Shown here: one piece after another, positions 29,588-39,925 of the stretch
Layout of the letters: each line of letters begins with the position of its first letter
Numbering within the stretch: the first letter of the stretch is position 1
NCBI GenBank assembly: GCA_021927905.1
Contig: BLLK01000047.1
Location: 2,480,001-2,544,000, forward strand
Reading direction: 5' to 3'
Source: Chaetoceros tenuissimus
Taxonomy: Eukaryota; Bacillariophyta; Thalassiosirophyceae; Chaetocerotales; Chaetocerotaceae
DNA length: 64,000 nt
Program-made: the position numbers and the translations under genes
Notes under the pieces: generated by a model
The model's database searches: none
What the model was told of the DNA's origin: nothing
Seen by the model: only the letters and a program-made list of their open reading frames with translations

Positions 29588-31114
29588 AGAAATAGATTGA
29601 ATCTTTTCTCTTACATCTGCATTCCATCAACTTTCCTTGCATTTTGTAAAGGTCTTGCATTAGGTCCTAGAGTAGATAGGCTACCTGTTCTATTTTATTG
29701 ATACTAAAGGTATGTCTTCATTCAATTTGTTTGACAAAGTGCTTGAAAAATTGTAGCAGTGGCATCAAACACTCGAAATACCAAAACACTTAACGATCGA
29801 AGTGAAGATATCGAGATGGATTCGGATTCCCCTTCTTGAGTACCTTTGCTTATCGGCTCTGGTATATTTGATGACTCATACTCTAGATACGGATCGATTA
29901 TTTGTGTTACATTTGGTTATGACGATATTTCGATGCTGGCACCAGACCGAGATATTCCTTCGGGTTTATCCATGGCGATGCTCATCTGCTTCCTGTCTAC
30001 GCGGGCAGGACGGAACCAAATTGAAGTGATTGATGTTTTCTGAATTGTGGAGAGATATGTTGGGGATGAAGAAGTGCAGAGAATGCAATAAAATTTTGCA
30101 GAGCATTGTAGGGAATGGTTTACATTTCAAACTTGCTGTGAGGCACCAATTAGTCATAGTTACACGGACTCACACACTCTCTCTGCATTTGTTTTTGTGT
30201 CTGACTTATTTATACTCAAGATTCCTCTACTAAATAATCTCGTTTTAGTCAGGCAAATCTTTGCAAACAGCTCCGGTCTACACAGCGGTCACCCATATAG
30301 ATAGCGATGAAATATTATACTCAGGTAAGACGAAAGATCTTTTTCAACGGACGACTTATGACGAAGTGAAATGATTCAACGCCTTGCGTGGATGCCGCCC
30401 CAGTCGGATTGACCAGTGACGAAAAACACCCAAGTAAATTATTGTCATGATCACAAACTAAACGTCATAAGTTGAACACTCTCATTCATGTTTTCTTGTT
30501 TCATTACGAGGTTCTCACTATTTCTTTTTGACATCCACAGGTCCAAGATAGCTAATAGTGAGGTATGTATGATTTCTTTGAGAAGAACCCATGACTTTTG
30601 TTTACTAGCTCGCGAGGACGATCCATTACCCAGCTCACTACTAGGCAAAAATGCCGATGCAGATAGCATATCCCGGCCTGAACAGCCAACCCTGAGCGAT
30701 GCTTTTTCCTGATCATCCCATTTTGAATTTGCTTTTTTTTGCTATTTTCTCTGACTTTTGTTCTGCTGTTATATTATAGACTATATGTTGTAAAAAATGT
30801 AATATTAACAACAATAATTTAAACTTCACAAACTCTTCCTTCATTTTTTGGTATTCGTAAGTACGTACTGAGAGTCCTACAATCGAGTTGCTGCTGTCTG
30901 CTGTGCGTAGTGCGTTCAAAAGAGGAGATGGATGAGGGTGAAGGATGAGCTTCGGGTATTGTTTACTTCAATTTTCTTACAACCCAATGAATACTACTAG
31001 TCTATGAGTACACTTAAACTGTTTTGTTTATTGGACAACACATATACTATCGTAGTATATCATATGCATCTTATTTACTCCAATCGTGTTTACTCGAGAG
31101 ATTAATAGTGAAAA
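29588..31114. other. Unresolved stretch with coding-like segments, no complete gene
   Basis: Several segments read like protein but do not join into one gene by eye. At 29742-30043 one frame is open except for a single TGA at 29837-29839, with GSGIFDDSYSRYGS and MLAPDRDIPSGLSM after it. At about 30253-30372 another gives TAPVYTAVTHIDSDEILYSG before a GTAAGA donor-like site. At about 30542-30712 a third, after a good ATCCACAG acceptor, gives LLAREDDPLPSSLLGK and ends in TGA. This may be a multi-exon gene I cannot splice, a decayed gene or a non-coding transcript. From 30720 to 31114 there is only AT-rich sequence upstream of ATG6. Confidence 0.35.
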
Positions 31115-32047
31115 ATGGACGAAGAGCCATCGGGAGATGTATTGCTAGCTATTCTCAAGCAGAAGCAACAAAAACGAGAAGAGTTACTCAAGCGGATTCA
31201 AGAAGTCCGATTGAAAAGAAAGAAACTTCGAGACCAGAATGAAGAACTAAAAGATTTGCAGAATCTATGGATGCATCGATACAACGAAGTCATAGAACAG
31301 AGATCTGAATCAATTTCAACCTATTCAAGTCATGAAAAGTCATTGAAAGAGGTTAATATCGCTCTTGAAAAACTGAATCAGGTGTATGTCCTGCAAGATG
31401 TATTTTATATTTCTCATCGCGGGATATATGCAACTATCAACGGACTGCGAATAGGTTTGTGTGCATCACCGCCTGTAAACTCATCGAATCCACCAGCCAA
31501 GGGTCAATCAAATTCCTTTTGGAATAACAATAGTGCAATTATTGAAAATGCTGTTCCCTGGCATGAAGTCAATGCAGCATTAGGGCTGTTTGCCCTACTC
31601 ATACACATATTGCAGAACAAATTACAAATTTATCAGTCTAGGTATATTATCAATCCTAGGGGTAGTTGTTCCAAAATATTAAGTAGGAAGACAAAACAAG
31701 AGTGGGATTTATTTTACCATAGTGTAACATTCCAATTCTTCTCTAGAAGAAACTGGAATGCAGCTTTGAACATTCTTGGATATTGTCTTTTCGAAATGAT
31801 TTATGAATTGGAGACGTTTAAAAAGATAAATGGGATAAGTAGCGTTGAATGGCAAATTCCTTTTGAAGTAAGATTAGAAGGAGATTGGGAACATGAGCGG
31901 ATAGGTGTAGTAAAGATTGATGGCCTTGAAATAGGATACAATGGAGATGGATCTGAGTGGACAAAAGCTATGCGATATGTTGCAATCAATTTGAAACTTA
32001 TTGTTGCGTTTGTGGGAACATTTATAGATCCTCTTATGTACAAGTAA
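31115..32047 (+). CDS. ATG6: Beclin-1/ATG6 autophagy protein, 310 aa
   Basis: ATG6 is the scaffold subunit of the class III PI3-kinase (VPS34) complexes that start autophagosomes and sort endosomes. Residues 10-95 form the coiled coil (KRIQEVRLKRKKLRDQNEEL). The BARA membrane-binding domain follows: LEKLNQVYVLQDVFYISHRG, then ATINGLRIG, PWHEVNAALGLFALLIHIL, RYIINPRGSCSKI, and WTKAMRYVAINLKLIVAFV near the end. The N-terminal BH3-containing region of animal Beclin is absent, so the protein is about 140 residues shorter than the human one. The gene is a single exon with a clean ATG. Its 3' end is convergent with the next gene, 111 bases apart. Confidence 0.93.
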   Translation: MDEEPSGDVLLAILKQKQQKREELLKRIQEVRLKRKKLRDQNEELKDLQNLWMHRYNEVIEQRSESISTYSSHEKSLKEVNIALEKLNQVYVLQDVFYISHRGIYATINGLRIGLCASPPVNSSNPPAKGQSNSFWNNNSAIIENAVPWHEVNAALGLFALLIHILQNKLQIYQSRYIINPRGSCSKILSRKTKQEWDLFYHSVTFQFFSRRNWNAALNILGYCLFEMIYELETFKKINGISSVEWQIPFEVRLEGDWEHERIGVVKIDGLEIGYNGDGSEWTKAMRYVAINLKLIVAFVGTFIDPLMYK

Positions 32048-32158
32048 CCTTTTTGAGTTGGATCACTTGTATCATTGAACTCTTACATCTATGTTTCGAA
32101 AAAAGAAACGTATGATCAAGAAAACACACATTATGTATACAATAAATCTATTTTACAT

Positions 32159-33298
32159 TCATGGAGAAACTTCTTTTTGTAAAAGCCTTTGCCTCCAAAG
32201 ATCTCTAAAGTGTGTATTTCCAATACCACCTACGCCATATGCAGGAGCTATTCTAGCTATTCTTGCTGCTATGATACAGTTATAGTTTTTCATCTGAAAT
32301 AGAACCCTTTCTTTTACTACTTCATGCAGTGGTAAATTCTTTAAAGGACGGTTGTATATGTCTAATCCTAACATTTGAACTGGCCCAACAACAAATTGGG
32401 CTGCTATTGGACACGTAAATTGTGAGATTCTCAAGGCAGAGTTTTCCTCCATATCTGTGTTTTGTTGTAGTACGTTGCTGACATAATCAGGGAGAATAAA
32501 ACTCGAACCAATCACCAAACAATCTCTTACTGCCCACAAACCATAGGTCAATTTTGGAATTTTAGTTGCCGCATGTAATGATCCAAAGTGCTTCGCATAG
32601 AAACTGTCTTTAAACATAGATGCTGTCGAATTCACTATAGTGGTTGCAGCAAAAACACCAAATGTATCCAATTGTCGTCTTGGTTTCATCACGTCATCTT
32701 GAGCATAATCTTGTTGAAAATGATCATTGTGTTCTACAATTGTTTTCAAGCAGTTTGCAGTGCAATAAGTCGAGGCGTATACTCCCCACATAAATAAGAA
32801 CATGGGCGACCTAAGGTATACACCTGGATTCTTTATTATGCTGAGTACACTTTCATAGCAACTTGACATAACTGTATGTGAACCTGCAGTTTTTTGGACG
32901 ATGGCCTTATCAATTACTGTAAGAAAGGGCGACAGACCAAATGTTACTCCACATCCAACAATAACATCACCTGCGAGTTTAGCACCAAGATCTGACGAGA
33001 TTTCTGGCGTCCGTATTGAAACTAAAGGCAAGTTCGCATGCAAATTATTTGACAATTCTGTTGTAGTCGACGTCGCTAGTAATGGCGACTTCTTGGAATC
33101 GTTTTCGATATTGGATCCCATTCTAAACTTGTTCTTTGATTTTTTTAATATAATATAAGATTTCAGGAAGTAGTTCTTTTGTAGACTTTCTAACTTCCAG
33201 TAGTAGGTTTCAGTGTACTGCAGGTATTTGTGCTCAGGAACTTTCACTGGTGCAGGTAGTGAGATAGTAGAAAGAATTCCAAAACACTGATGTGGCAT
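32159..33298 (-). CDS. Conserved membrane protein, probably mitochondrial, function unknown, up to 379 aa
   Basis: The mature part has several moderately hydrophobic, Gly/Ala/Ser-containing segments: GDVIVGCGVTFGLSPFLTVI, MFLFMWGVYASTYCTANCL, VFAATTIVNSTASMFKD and LTYGLWAVRDCLVIGSSF, with a C-terminal GVGGIGNTHFRDLWRQRL. The pattern of short amphipathic membrane segments with a conserved HFRDLWR end is like small carrier-like or sideroflexin-like inner-membrane proteins, but I see no repeated Px[DE]xx[KR] carrier signature. The ATG at 33121 (MGSNIENDSKK) is a good alternative start. The 59 residues before it are less convincing, though basic enough for a presequence. I cannot name the family. 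Confidence 0.75.
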   Translation of the reverse strand: MPHQCFGILSTISLPAPVKVPEHKYLQYTETYYWKLESLQKNYFLKSYIILKKSKNKFRMGSNIENDSKKSPLLATSTTTELSNNLHANLPLVSIRTPEISSDLGAKLAGDVIVGCGVTFGLSPFLTVIDKAIVQKTAGSHTVMSSCYESVLSIIKNPGVYLRSPMFLFMWGVYASTYCTANCLKTIVEHNDHFQQDYAQDDVMKPRRQLDTFGVFAATTIVNSTASMFKDSFYAKHFGSLHAATKIPKLTYGLWAVRDCLVIGSSFILPDYVSNVLQQNTDMEENSALRISQFTCPIAAQFVVGPVQMLGLDIYNRPLKNLPLHEVVKERVLFQMKNYNCIIAARIARIAPAYGVGGIGNTHFRDLWRQRLLQKEVSP

Positions 33299-33527
33299 TG
33301 GCGAATTTCCGCCCTCTAAATGTCCTCTATTGAAGCTATTAGGCTATAAATGATATGAAAGGATGATATATTTGGAGTTTTCAAAATAACGCTTCGCAAC
33401 GTCCTCCCATCACTTCATTTATTTTATGATACAAAATATTTGAGCTCTGTCACTAATCTATGCATTTGAGTGTGACCCCATCACTAAGTAAAATGACCAT
33501 TCTAGCTCCTAAATATGTCGACAACTA

Positions 33528-34547
33528 TCACAATAATTGCAACCAAGCCTTTAGTCCCTGTCTGTGACAAAGGAGCATCCAAGAGAAGTCAGGTCCATCA
33601 ATCATTTTGGGCTCGCTGCTACATATTTCTTTGATCATTTCAATTGAGTAGAAACCTAATTCAACAAAATTTCTAGCGTAATCATTCCATATGTCTGTAA
33701 ATCTACGAGAATGATCTTTCATTACAACATCCGCAAACCAAGACACAAGTTCTTTTTCTATTTTTTCATCTGTTGTAGATATCTGAACATAATCAGTATT
33801 TGTAGGGGGGTCAACTTGTTCTGTCGAGAAAGCAAGTTCGAACAACTCCATGGCTAAGGATGTACCTAATCTCATCTTCTCCTCGGGAGATAAAGGTCGT
33901 TCCCATTGTGCAATCTCCTCTTCTGCGTGAAAGTAGTAGGGTCTTCCACTCGTTTTATCGATACGTTCAGTCCATCCGCGAGGGAGACTGTATCCATCTG
34001 TAATAGCTCCAATTGCTTTCTCTTCTTTTGATTTTGCCTGCGTAGATGTTTTGCACTCGAAAGTGCTAATGTTCCCTGCGATATTTGGTACCACTTTGTG
34101 ATACTCCATACTAGCGTCATTGTCATTATCAGTAATCTTCCTCTTTCTCTTCTTGCTAGAGTCATTAGCCCTATGAATCGGATCTTTTCGTTTCCGTTTC
34201 TTTCGACCTTTACTCCTAATATTGTCTTTTGATTTTTCTATACGCATGTTCTCAATGTGTTTCCTAAACTCTTTCTTCAAGTGGACGATTGCTTTTTCCA
34301 ATGAAGTACAATTGAATCGGTGTACTAGCAGGGGAGAGTACTGGCTTAAGATCTTGATGGTAGGATGAATATTGCAAGTTAGAAGCCCAAAGACAGTTTT
34401 TCTGAGCTCTTGGTAACTTTCTGGATCTACCACAATTTTACAGACGTTCTTTTGCAAGTTGTCATTTGTTGGAGTCATTGGAACAAAACTCTCAGTGAGA
34501 CCGCTGACTTTGACGTCGACAAATTTTATGTTAGCGAGTACGTCCAT
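33528..34547 (-). CDS. WW-domain protein, 339 aa
   Basis: One WW domain lies at about residues 192-225: LPRGWTERIDKTSGRPYYF...AQWERPL, with both signature Trp residues and the GRPYY core, so it should bind proline-rich peptides. Before it is a strongly basic stretch (GRKKRKRKDPIHRAND, SSKKRKRKIT), a likely nuclear localisation signal. The first 110 residues and the last 110 are helical without a recognisable domain. The C-terminus (FSWMLLCHRQGLKAWLQLL) is hydrophobic. The start is the first ATG at 34547. A role in nuclear RNA processing is plausible from the WW plus NLS combination but is inferred. Confidence 0.85.
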   Translation of the reverse strand: MDVLANIKFVDVKVSGLTESFVPMTPTNDNLQKNVCKIVVDPESYQELRKTVFGLLTCNIHPTIKILSQYSPLLVHRFNCTSLEKAIVHLKKEFRKHIENMRIEKSKDNIRSKGRKKRKRKDPIHRANDSSKKRKRKITDNDNDASMEYHKVVPNIAGNISTFECKTSTQAKSKEEKAIGAITDGYSLPRGWTERIDKTSGRPYYFHAEEEIAQWERPLSPEEKMRLGTSLAMELFELAFSTEQVDPPTNTDYVQISTTDEKIEKELVSWFADVVMKDHSRRFTDIWNDYARNFVELGFYSIEMIKEICSSEPKMIDGPDFSWMLLCHRQGLKAWLQLL

Positions 34548-35084
34548 GGTGTTTATGATATCAATGTACACGGTATACGGTAGCTTTATGTAGAAAATAG
34601 TAGGTAGGTCTGGGGTTTAGTGCGTATACAAATGATTTGTGTGAAGATGAGTCGATTGATTCTATTTTTCGAGGTGATAACCTAGTAAATATCTTCGATA
34701 GTGATGCCACTATAACCTTGATGTCTTGCTTGCTATCACGTAAGCACTATTTCGAAGGTTTCAATTCTAGATTTATGTTGTAATTGACAGAGTCCTATGC
34801 ATGTCTAATGCAATTCATATTCAATACAAGGTCACAACCTCTCTATGCCGCACACACTCTCTCTCCTTTATCTCATCCAAGAAGTCTCCGATGATCCTCT
34901 ACTTTTTTCTCAATTGAGTCTTGAGAAATTCAATCGTGGATTCATCTTTTTGAAGTATTTTAAAATCATCTGCTTCATGCAATTGAACGTTAGAGCGCTT
35001 TACATTTCAACATCGTGGTTACTCTAGTTAGTTTAGCTTATGCTACAATTGAAATTATTTTCTTGAAATTTTGAACACTTGTTC
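34548..35084. other. Intergenic region, no gene seen
   Basis: About 540 bases between two minus-strand genes. A GTACACGGTATACGGTA stretch sits immediately upstream of the WW gene (34565-34581). The remainder is AT-rich. A 60-codon frame at 34845-35027 has nothing to support it. Confidence 0.4.
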
Positions 35085-36590
35085 CTAAGAGGAAAAATCT
35101 GTCAAATCGCCTAGAAATGCAGTCAAATCACCCATAACCCCTCTATTTAGAATTTGGTTCACATAGTCATAATCATACCCAAGTTGGTGTTCGAATTCCA
35201 AGTCGATTTGACTCAACACAAATAGTATATCGCTTTTTGAATACATTTTCATTAATCTTTTTGTCTCAGCTGACGTATCATATTTTTCTCTCTTTTTCTG
35301 ATGACTTCTTGTTGCTTTGAATTTTCCTTTTGAGAACGTTGGAACAAAATCATCATACATTTCAATGCAATGATTTCTGATAGGATCTGCTACAAATTGT
35401 TGTTGTAATGCAATTCTTGCCTCTTCACTATCATTGCTCTCATTTGGTGTCAATGCTTCCATTTTCAACAGGACTCTATTATTAACAAATTGTTCCTTTG
35501 AGCCAGAATATGTTCTTTCGTCAGGATCATTACTTAGCCATTGTTTGTATTTCTGCGTTCGAATTTGAACGATATTTTCTGCTCTTTCAGCAATCACACC
35601 CCATGGGTCAAAATCTTCTTTGTCTCCTGCAAGATGCTTGCAATATTCATGATTTGGTTCTTTTTTAATCCTTCTACTATGAAGGTTTTCATGATGCGAA
35701 TTCCCTATTCTCATGGCAGAGCGCATATTTCCACGCCTTGCTTTCATTATTCGTTTGAGTTGCTTTGGAGGAGTTGGATGGCATTGTGCAACGTAATCAG
35801 TTCTGCATTAGCACAGAAAAGAATCGTGAGATTTTGTTTTACGAAATAACTTTTTCGAATGAATTGAATGAACTGCTCACCTTATAAAGTCAGAAAAAGA
35901 AAGTTCTCTGGACTTTTCTTGCATAAACTCATCGTAAGTTACTTGATACATCTTTGCTAGCCAAGTAAACACATCACGGGTTACAACTATCATTAATTCC
36001 GTTTCACCCAAAGGCTTTCCCCAACCCAATGGAAACAAGAAGCCGTGTTTCCATCCAAAATTGGGAGAATCTCGATATATTTTCACTTTATCGCCGTCAT
36101 TATGATGTAAGAGGTTACTTACACTTTGAGGACTTTCTTTGTCATTTTCATTATTCTCTTCATCATCATCTCTTCTCTTTCGTTTGTGATTACGCGGAAG
36201 GTGGGTCCTGGGCGCATGAAAAATATTGTCTGAAATAATGCCTTCAATCCATTTAGTTCCACTGTGCCTTTCACCTTTGATGATGATTTCACTTACTGGA
36301 CTGACTGCACCGTCGCAATGACGAGGTAATTCAGCCTTCTTCCTTTTTGCTTGTCGCTTCCAATATTCAATCTCCTGCACTCGACGCTCCTTCTGTTCTT
36401 GCCTTCTTTTCTCTCTACTATTTACTATATCATGATGAAGTTTTACTATTTTGTAGGATTTATAAACTCCATAAAGTGCAAGACTAATCAGAATCGTTGC
36501 AAGTGATACAAGAATTTGCACAATTCTATGAAACTTTACTCTTCTTTTCCTCCTCCCTTCCCCCTTTTTATTTTTGCTTATTGATACCAT
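35085..36590 (-). CDS. Sulfotransferase-like type II membrane protein, 475 aa
   Basis: Two exons, 36590-35881 and 35802-35085, are joined across a 78-nt intron (GTGAGC donor) that splits an Arg codon. A basic cytosolic tail is followed by a membrane segment at about 23-45 (IVQILVSLATILISLALYGV), the usual topology of Golgi transferases. The lumenal part has GERHSGTKWIEGII (about 106-119), matching the 5'-phosphosulfate-binding loop of sulfotransferases that use PAPS. WKHGF follows, then LMIVVTRDVFTWLAKMY, matching the 3'-phosphate-binding strand (R near the end of a hydrophobic strand). An Asp/Glu/Asn-rich insert lies between these motifs. The C-terminal half includes VLLKMEALTPNES. Substrate unknown; sulfated wall or extracellular polysaccharides would be a reasonable guess. 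Confidence 0.85.
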
Positions 36591-36841
36591 AACTCAATGC
36601 CTTCACGATATGAATGAGATAGAGATGTAAATAGCAAGTAACATATATTGTATTGTTGTCTCTAGTTAATTAATAGTAGGTACCTCCAATCTCCCAATGG
36701 AAATTTCAAATTGCATTCGAATGCAGAAAAAGAGAGGAAAGGAAAAGCGAGAGGAAGAAATGAATGATTACTTAGTCGTGGATTTAGGTACTGCTCATAC
36801 GTCATTGTATCTCAGACTGCCATACTTTCACTTTTTAACTT

Positions 36842-39800
36842 TCATTCAGTGCCTTCATCACTTATATCACGAGAATCACTTCGAATAACAATTTGATTAA
36901 GTGCTCCCCGACCTCCAGCAGCATCTTCTTCCTTTAGCCACCCAAGAGCTATTGAGAGAGGACTCATCACTTTGTTCATAGCTTCGTCATAGTATTCATT
37001 GACCCCGACACATTCAACATCGATGCACCGGTCACCAGCGGTTAAAACAATTTCATCCAAGGTTTTCTGGAGATTTTCGATCTCATTGCTATCATCCGTC
37101 AAATAATGAGGCAGCATATACTTCAAAAATTCAATATCCACTTGAATTTGACGGTAGGCAAAAGTAGAAAACGAGTTCTGTCGTATTTGTTCTATCCATG
37201 CTTTGGCTGCTATTGTCAACATCAAAGAGACAATTGAATCACGTGAAAAGACAATCAAGTCATGATGATGATTGTAGACTTGGATTTTTTGGGTGAATAT
37301 TCGAGCAACATCAAGCGAAAGACCCTTCATTGCGACATTTCCTCCAACAGACGAAGTATGTCCAACCATATTCAGATCTTGTCTATAATCATTTTCAAAG
37401 TCTGGTACTTCAGATGCCATTGATTCAAATCCAAAAGCAGAAGCACAGTCTACGCATACTCTTTTTATGACTTCCAAAATTCTAGTTGCAGCGTCAGAAG
37501 GGCCATGAGGAAAGAATTCAGATTCTACAGAGCAGGACTCGGCAATGTCCTGACATGCCATAGACACAGCATCGTTACCAAGGACCATACAGAAAATATT
37601 TGTCACTCTTGATAAAGAGAGTTGGAATCTGAGTTTCAAAAGTCCGTCAGAATCAATGCAATCTTTCTCCTCCTTGAATCCCTTGAGGAATTCGTGCTTT
37701 GACTTAGAAGATTCTTCCAGGCATGATGATATCGATTGGTTCATGTTTTTCGAAACAACTTTTTGTGCAACCTTTGACATTTCCATAAGTGATAGACGCA
37801 GTACATCTTGCTGTTTGTCATCCAAGGTTTCGTTTACAAACTCCAGAAGAGTTTTTATATGAGGGAGGTCGAGGGACTCAATACCTTCCTTTACAAAGTT
37901 TTCAACATCTTGACTAGACGCTTGAAGTACTTTATTATGTTCATCATTTTTGTTTCCTTCTTCTGGTGGAATGATAGATTTGACATCCATAGTTATCTTG
38001 TCTCTAGTATATTCACATCCTCCGATTGTTTCGAGAGTGGATGCAAGCCAAAAGCCAAATTCACGAGCATTTTTACGCACACTTAATTCAATCATATGAG
38101 GATCTAGTGAGGTGGATGACATACTTCCACCACTATCGTTACACAAAATACTGCGTATTGTATCATCGACATATTGTAATCCATCGGACAGAGACACATT
38201 TGCAGTTTGAATAATTTTGGTGAGCCTAGCTTCTTCAAGTTCATTCTTTGCAATGCCTTCAACGAATGGGGCAAGGCACTCTTTCACCACTCTTACTCTG
38301 AGTAGCCTAAATTTCTGCATGACTCTTGTTTTCACCATGGATTCTGTGATTCCAGTAGCTTCTTCTACAAGGTTACTAGCAACATCCATATCAATACCAA
38401 TTTCAGGAAGTGCAAGTCCACTTGCAACTTCTCGTACGGATCTGACTAATTTCATCAACTCATTCGAAATTGCTGTAAAGAATTCATCGTCATCTTCTTC
38501 TTTACTTTCATCTGTGTCATTACTTACTTCTAATGTATTTTCAAGAAGAACATTTTTTACATGAGAAAGAAATAAGCCAAACCACATAGTAATGTACTCC
38601 TTCAAAAGATTCGCATCTCTCTTCTGCCAATTTCCATCATTGCTCATTTTTTCATGTCTCACAAATGGAGAACGAAATGTAATTCCATACAAAGATGCCG
38701 CCTCTAACAAATTGCTCAGAAACTCTGGTGGATATAATGACAAGTTCTTAACTCTATCCTTTGATTTGTTTGATTGTATTTCAACAGCATGATTCTCTAG
38801 GATTGTCTCAAGATATACATTGATGCTCTCCAATGCCATTGCTTTACACTCATCTTCAGTCACTTGGCCTAGCACAGCTTCTACAGAGGTGTCCTCTGGA
38901 TTCATCTCATTATCGTCGAGTTGACTTCGTTGGCTATTTGCATACATCAAAATAGCTCCAGCACTCTCATAAATTTTTGATACATTCTCAGGGGAAACAA
39001 TTTCTAAAATTTTATCGCCATTTGCTCGTAACATACCTCCTTTGATCCAAAAAGTATCGAGAACTCCACTTTTTCCAGCTTTAGTCCTTCTTCTATCCTT
39101 CATTCGTCCTCCGACACCTAGGTTATTTCCTCCACACCATACCCAGATCTTCAAACCAGCTTCCTGCATCATATCTTTTGCAATGACAGTACATTCAGCT
39201 TCAATACTCTTTAGACTTTCAAAATTATCAGAATGCCTAGTCAATATCTTCATGGCATCTAGATAATCTCTCATTAAAAATCTATACTCGCCTCTATCCT
39301 TCATACCTTGCAATGTTACAGGGAGTTCGACGAGCCTAGTCAAACGGTTCAGAAGTCTTTTTAATTTGAGCTTCTCAACAACTTGCTTCCGTTTATCAAC
39401 AAGGCTAGTTTCAAGTATTTGGGTATTTTTCTCCACTACTTGCATTTTTTCATGTAACCTTTCAAGCCCATCGTTGCTCACGTCAACGCTTTGTCCAATG
39501 GATCTAATAGCATCCGTGGCTGAAATAAATTTTGAATAATTTTCGTACACCAAAGTTTGCATAGATGAATCCAATTGCCTGATGGATTGAGACAGTTTAT
39601 GCGTGTCATTGAGGATATGAGAAGTGGTGCAATTGTGAATCAAATTAGATGTGTAAAGAGATGGATTGAAATGCGTAGAATCTAGGTCTGCATTTTCCTT
39701 CTTTGCTTTTGGCTTATTTTCTTGAATTGATTGACTCGGATCCTGAATAGATTCATTCGAACCATCGCTTTTTACAGCATCAGGATCAGAAGATCCGTAA

Positions 39801-39925
39801 AAGCTTTCTAATAGCTTCCGTCGGATCATTGCTTCTCGGGTTTCATCTGTTGATGTTAAAAGGAACTCTTCATCGTCCGATTCCGAATCAGACGATGACT
39901 GTGAAAAATGCTCTATATCAGACAT
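36842..39925 (-). CDS. VPS51: VPS51, GARP/EARP tethering complex subunit, 1,027 aa
   Basis: VPS51 is a rod-shaped subunit of the GARP complex (retrograde endosome-to-Golgi tethering) and of EARP. After an acidic N-terminus, the family signature runs from about residue 86: FNPSLYTSNLIHNC, then QLDSSMQTLVYENYSKFISA and TDAIRSIGQSVD, a coiled coil with LHEKMQVVEKN, and LLNRLTRLVELPVTL. The remaining 800 residues are helical, as in other multisubunit tethering proteins, with two acidic inserts. Length is within the range of animal and plant homologues. The gene is a single exon, the longest in the window, and its start is divergent from the TPR gene. Confidence 0.94.
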   Translation of the reverse strand: MSDIEHFSQSSSDSESDDEEFLLTSTDETREAMIRRKLLESFYGSSDPDAVKSDGSNESIQDPSQSIQENKPKAKKENADLDSTHFNPSLYTSNLIHNCTTSHILNDTHKLSQSIRQLDSSMQTLVYENYSKFISATDAIRSIGQSVDVSNDGLERLHEKMQVVEKNTQILETSLVDKRKQVVEKLKLKRLLNRLTRLVELPVTLQGMKDRGEYRFLMRDYLDAMKILTRHSDNFESLKSIEAECTVIAKDMMQEAGLKIWVWCGGNNLGVGGRMKDRRRTKAGKSGVLDTFWIKGGMLRANGDKILEIVSPENVSKIYESAGAILMYANSQRSQLDDNEMNPEDTSVEAVLGQVTEDECKAMALESINVYLETILENHAVEIQSNKSKDRVKNLSLYPPEFLSNLLEAASLYGITFRSPFVRHEKMSNDGNWQKRDANLLKEYITMWFGLFLSHVKNVLLENTLEVSNDTDESKEEDDDEFFTAISNELMKLVRSVREVASGLALPEIGIDMDVASNLVEEATGITESMVKTRVMQKFRLLRVRVVKECLAPFVEGIAKNELEEARLTKIIQTANVSLSDGLQYVDDTIRSILCNDSGGSMSSTSLDPHMIELSVRKNAREFGFWLASTLETIGGCEYTRDKITMDVKSIIPPEEGNKNDEHNKVLQASSQDVENFVKEGIESLDLPHIKTLLEFVNETLDDKQQDVLRLSLMEMSKVAQKVVSKNMNQSISSCLEESSKSKHEFLKGFKEEKDCIDSDGLLKLRFQLSLSRVTNIFCMVLGNDAVSMACQDIAESCSVESEFFPHGPSDAATRILEVIKRVCVDCASAFGFESMASEVPDFENDYRQDLNMVGHTSSVGGNVAMKGLSLDVARIFTQKIQVYNHHHDLIVFSRDSIVSLMLTIAAKAWIEQIRQNSFSTFAYRQIQVDIEFLKYMLPHYLTDDSNEIENLQKTLDEIVLTAGDRCIDVECVGVNEYYDEAMNKVMSPLSIALGWLKEEDAAGGRGALNQIVIRSDSRDISDEGTE

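Noticed and set aside
34565-34581. Recurring ACGGTA/TACCGT words near several gene starts as a promoter motif
   Set aside because: A six-base word is expected a couple of dozen times on both strands of 64 kb; positions relative to starts vary from 15 to 200 bases.
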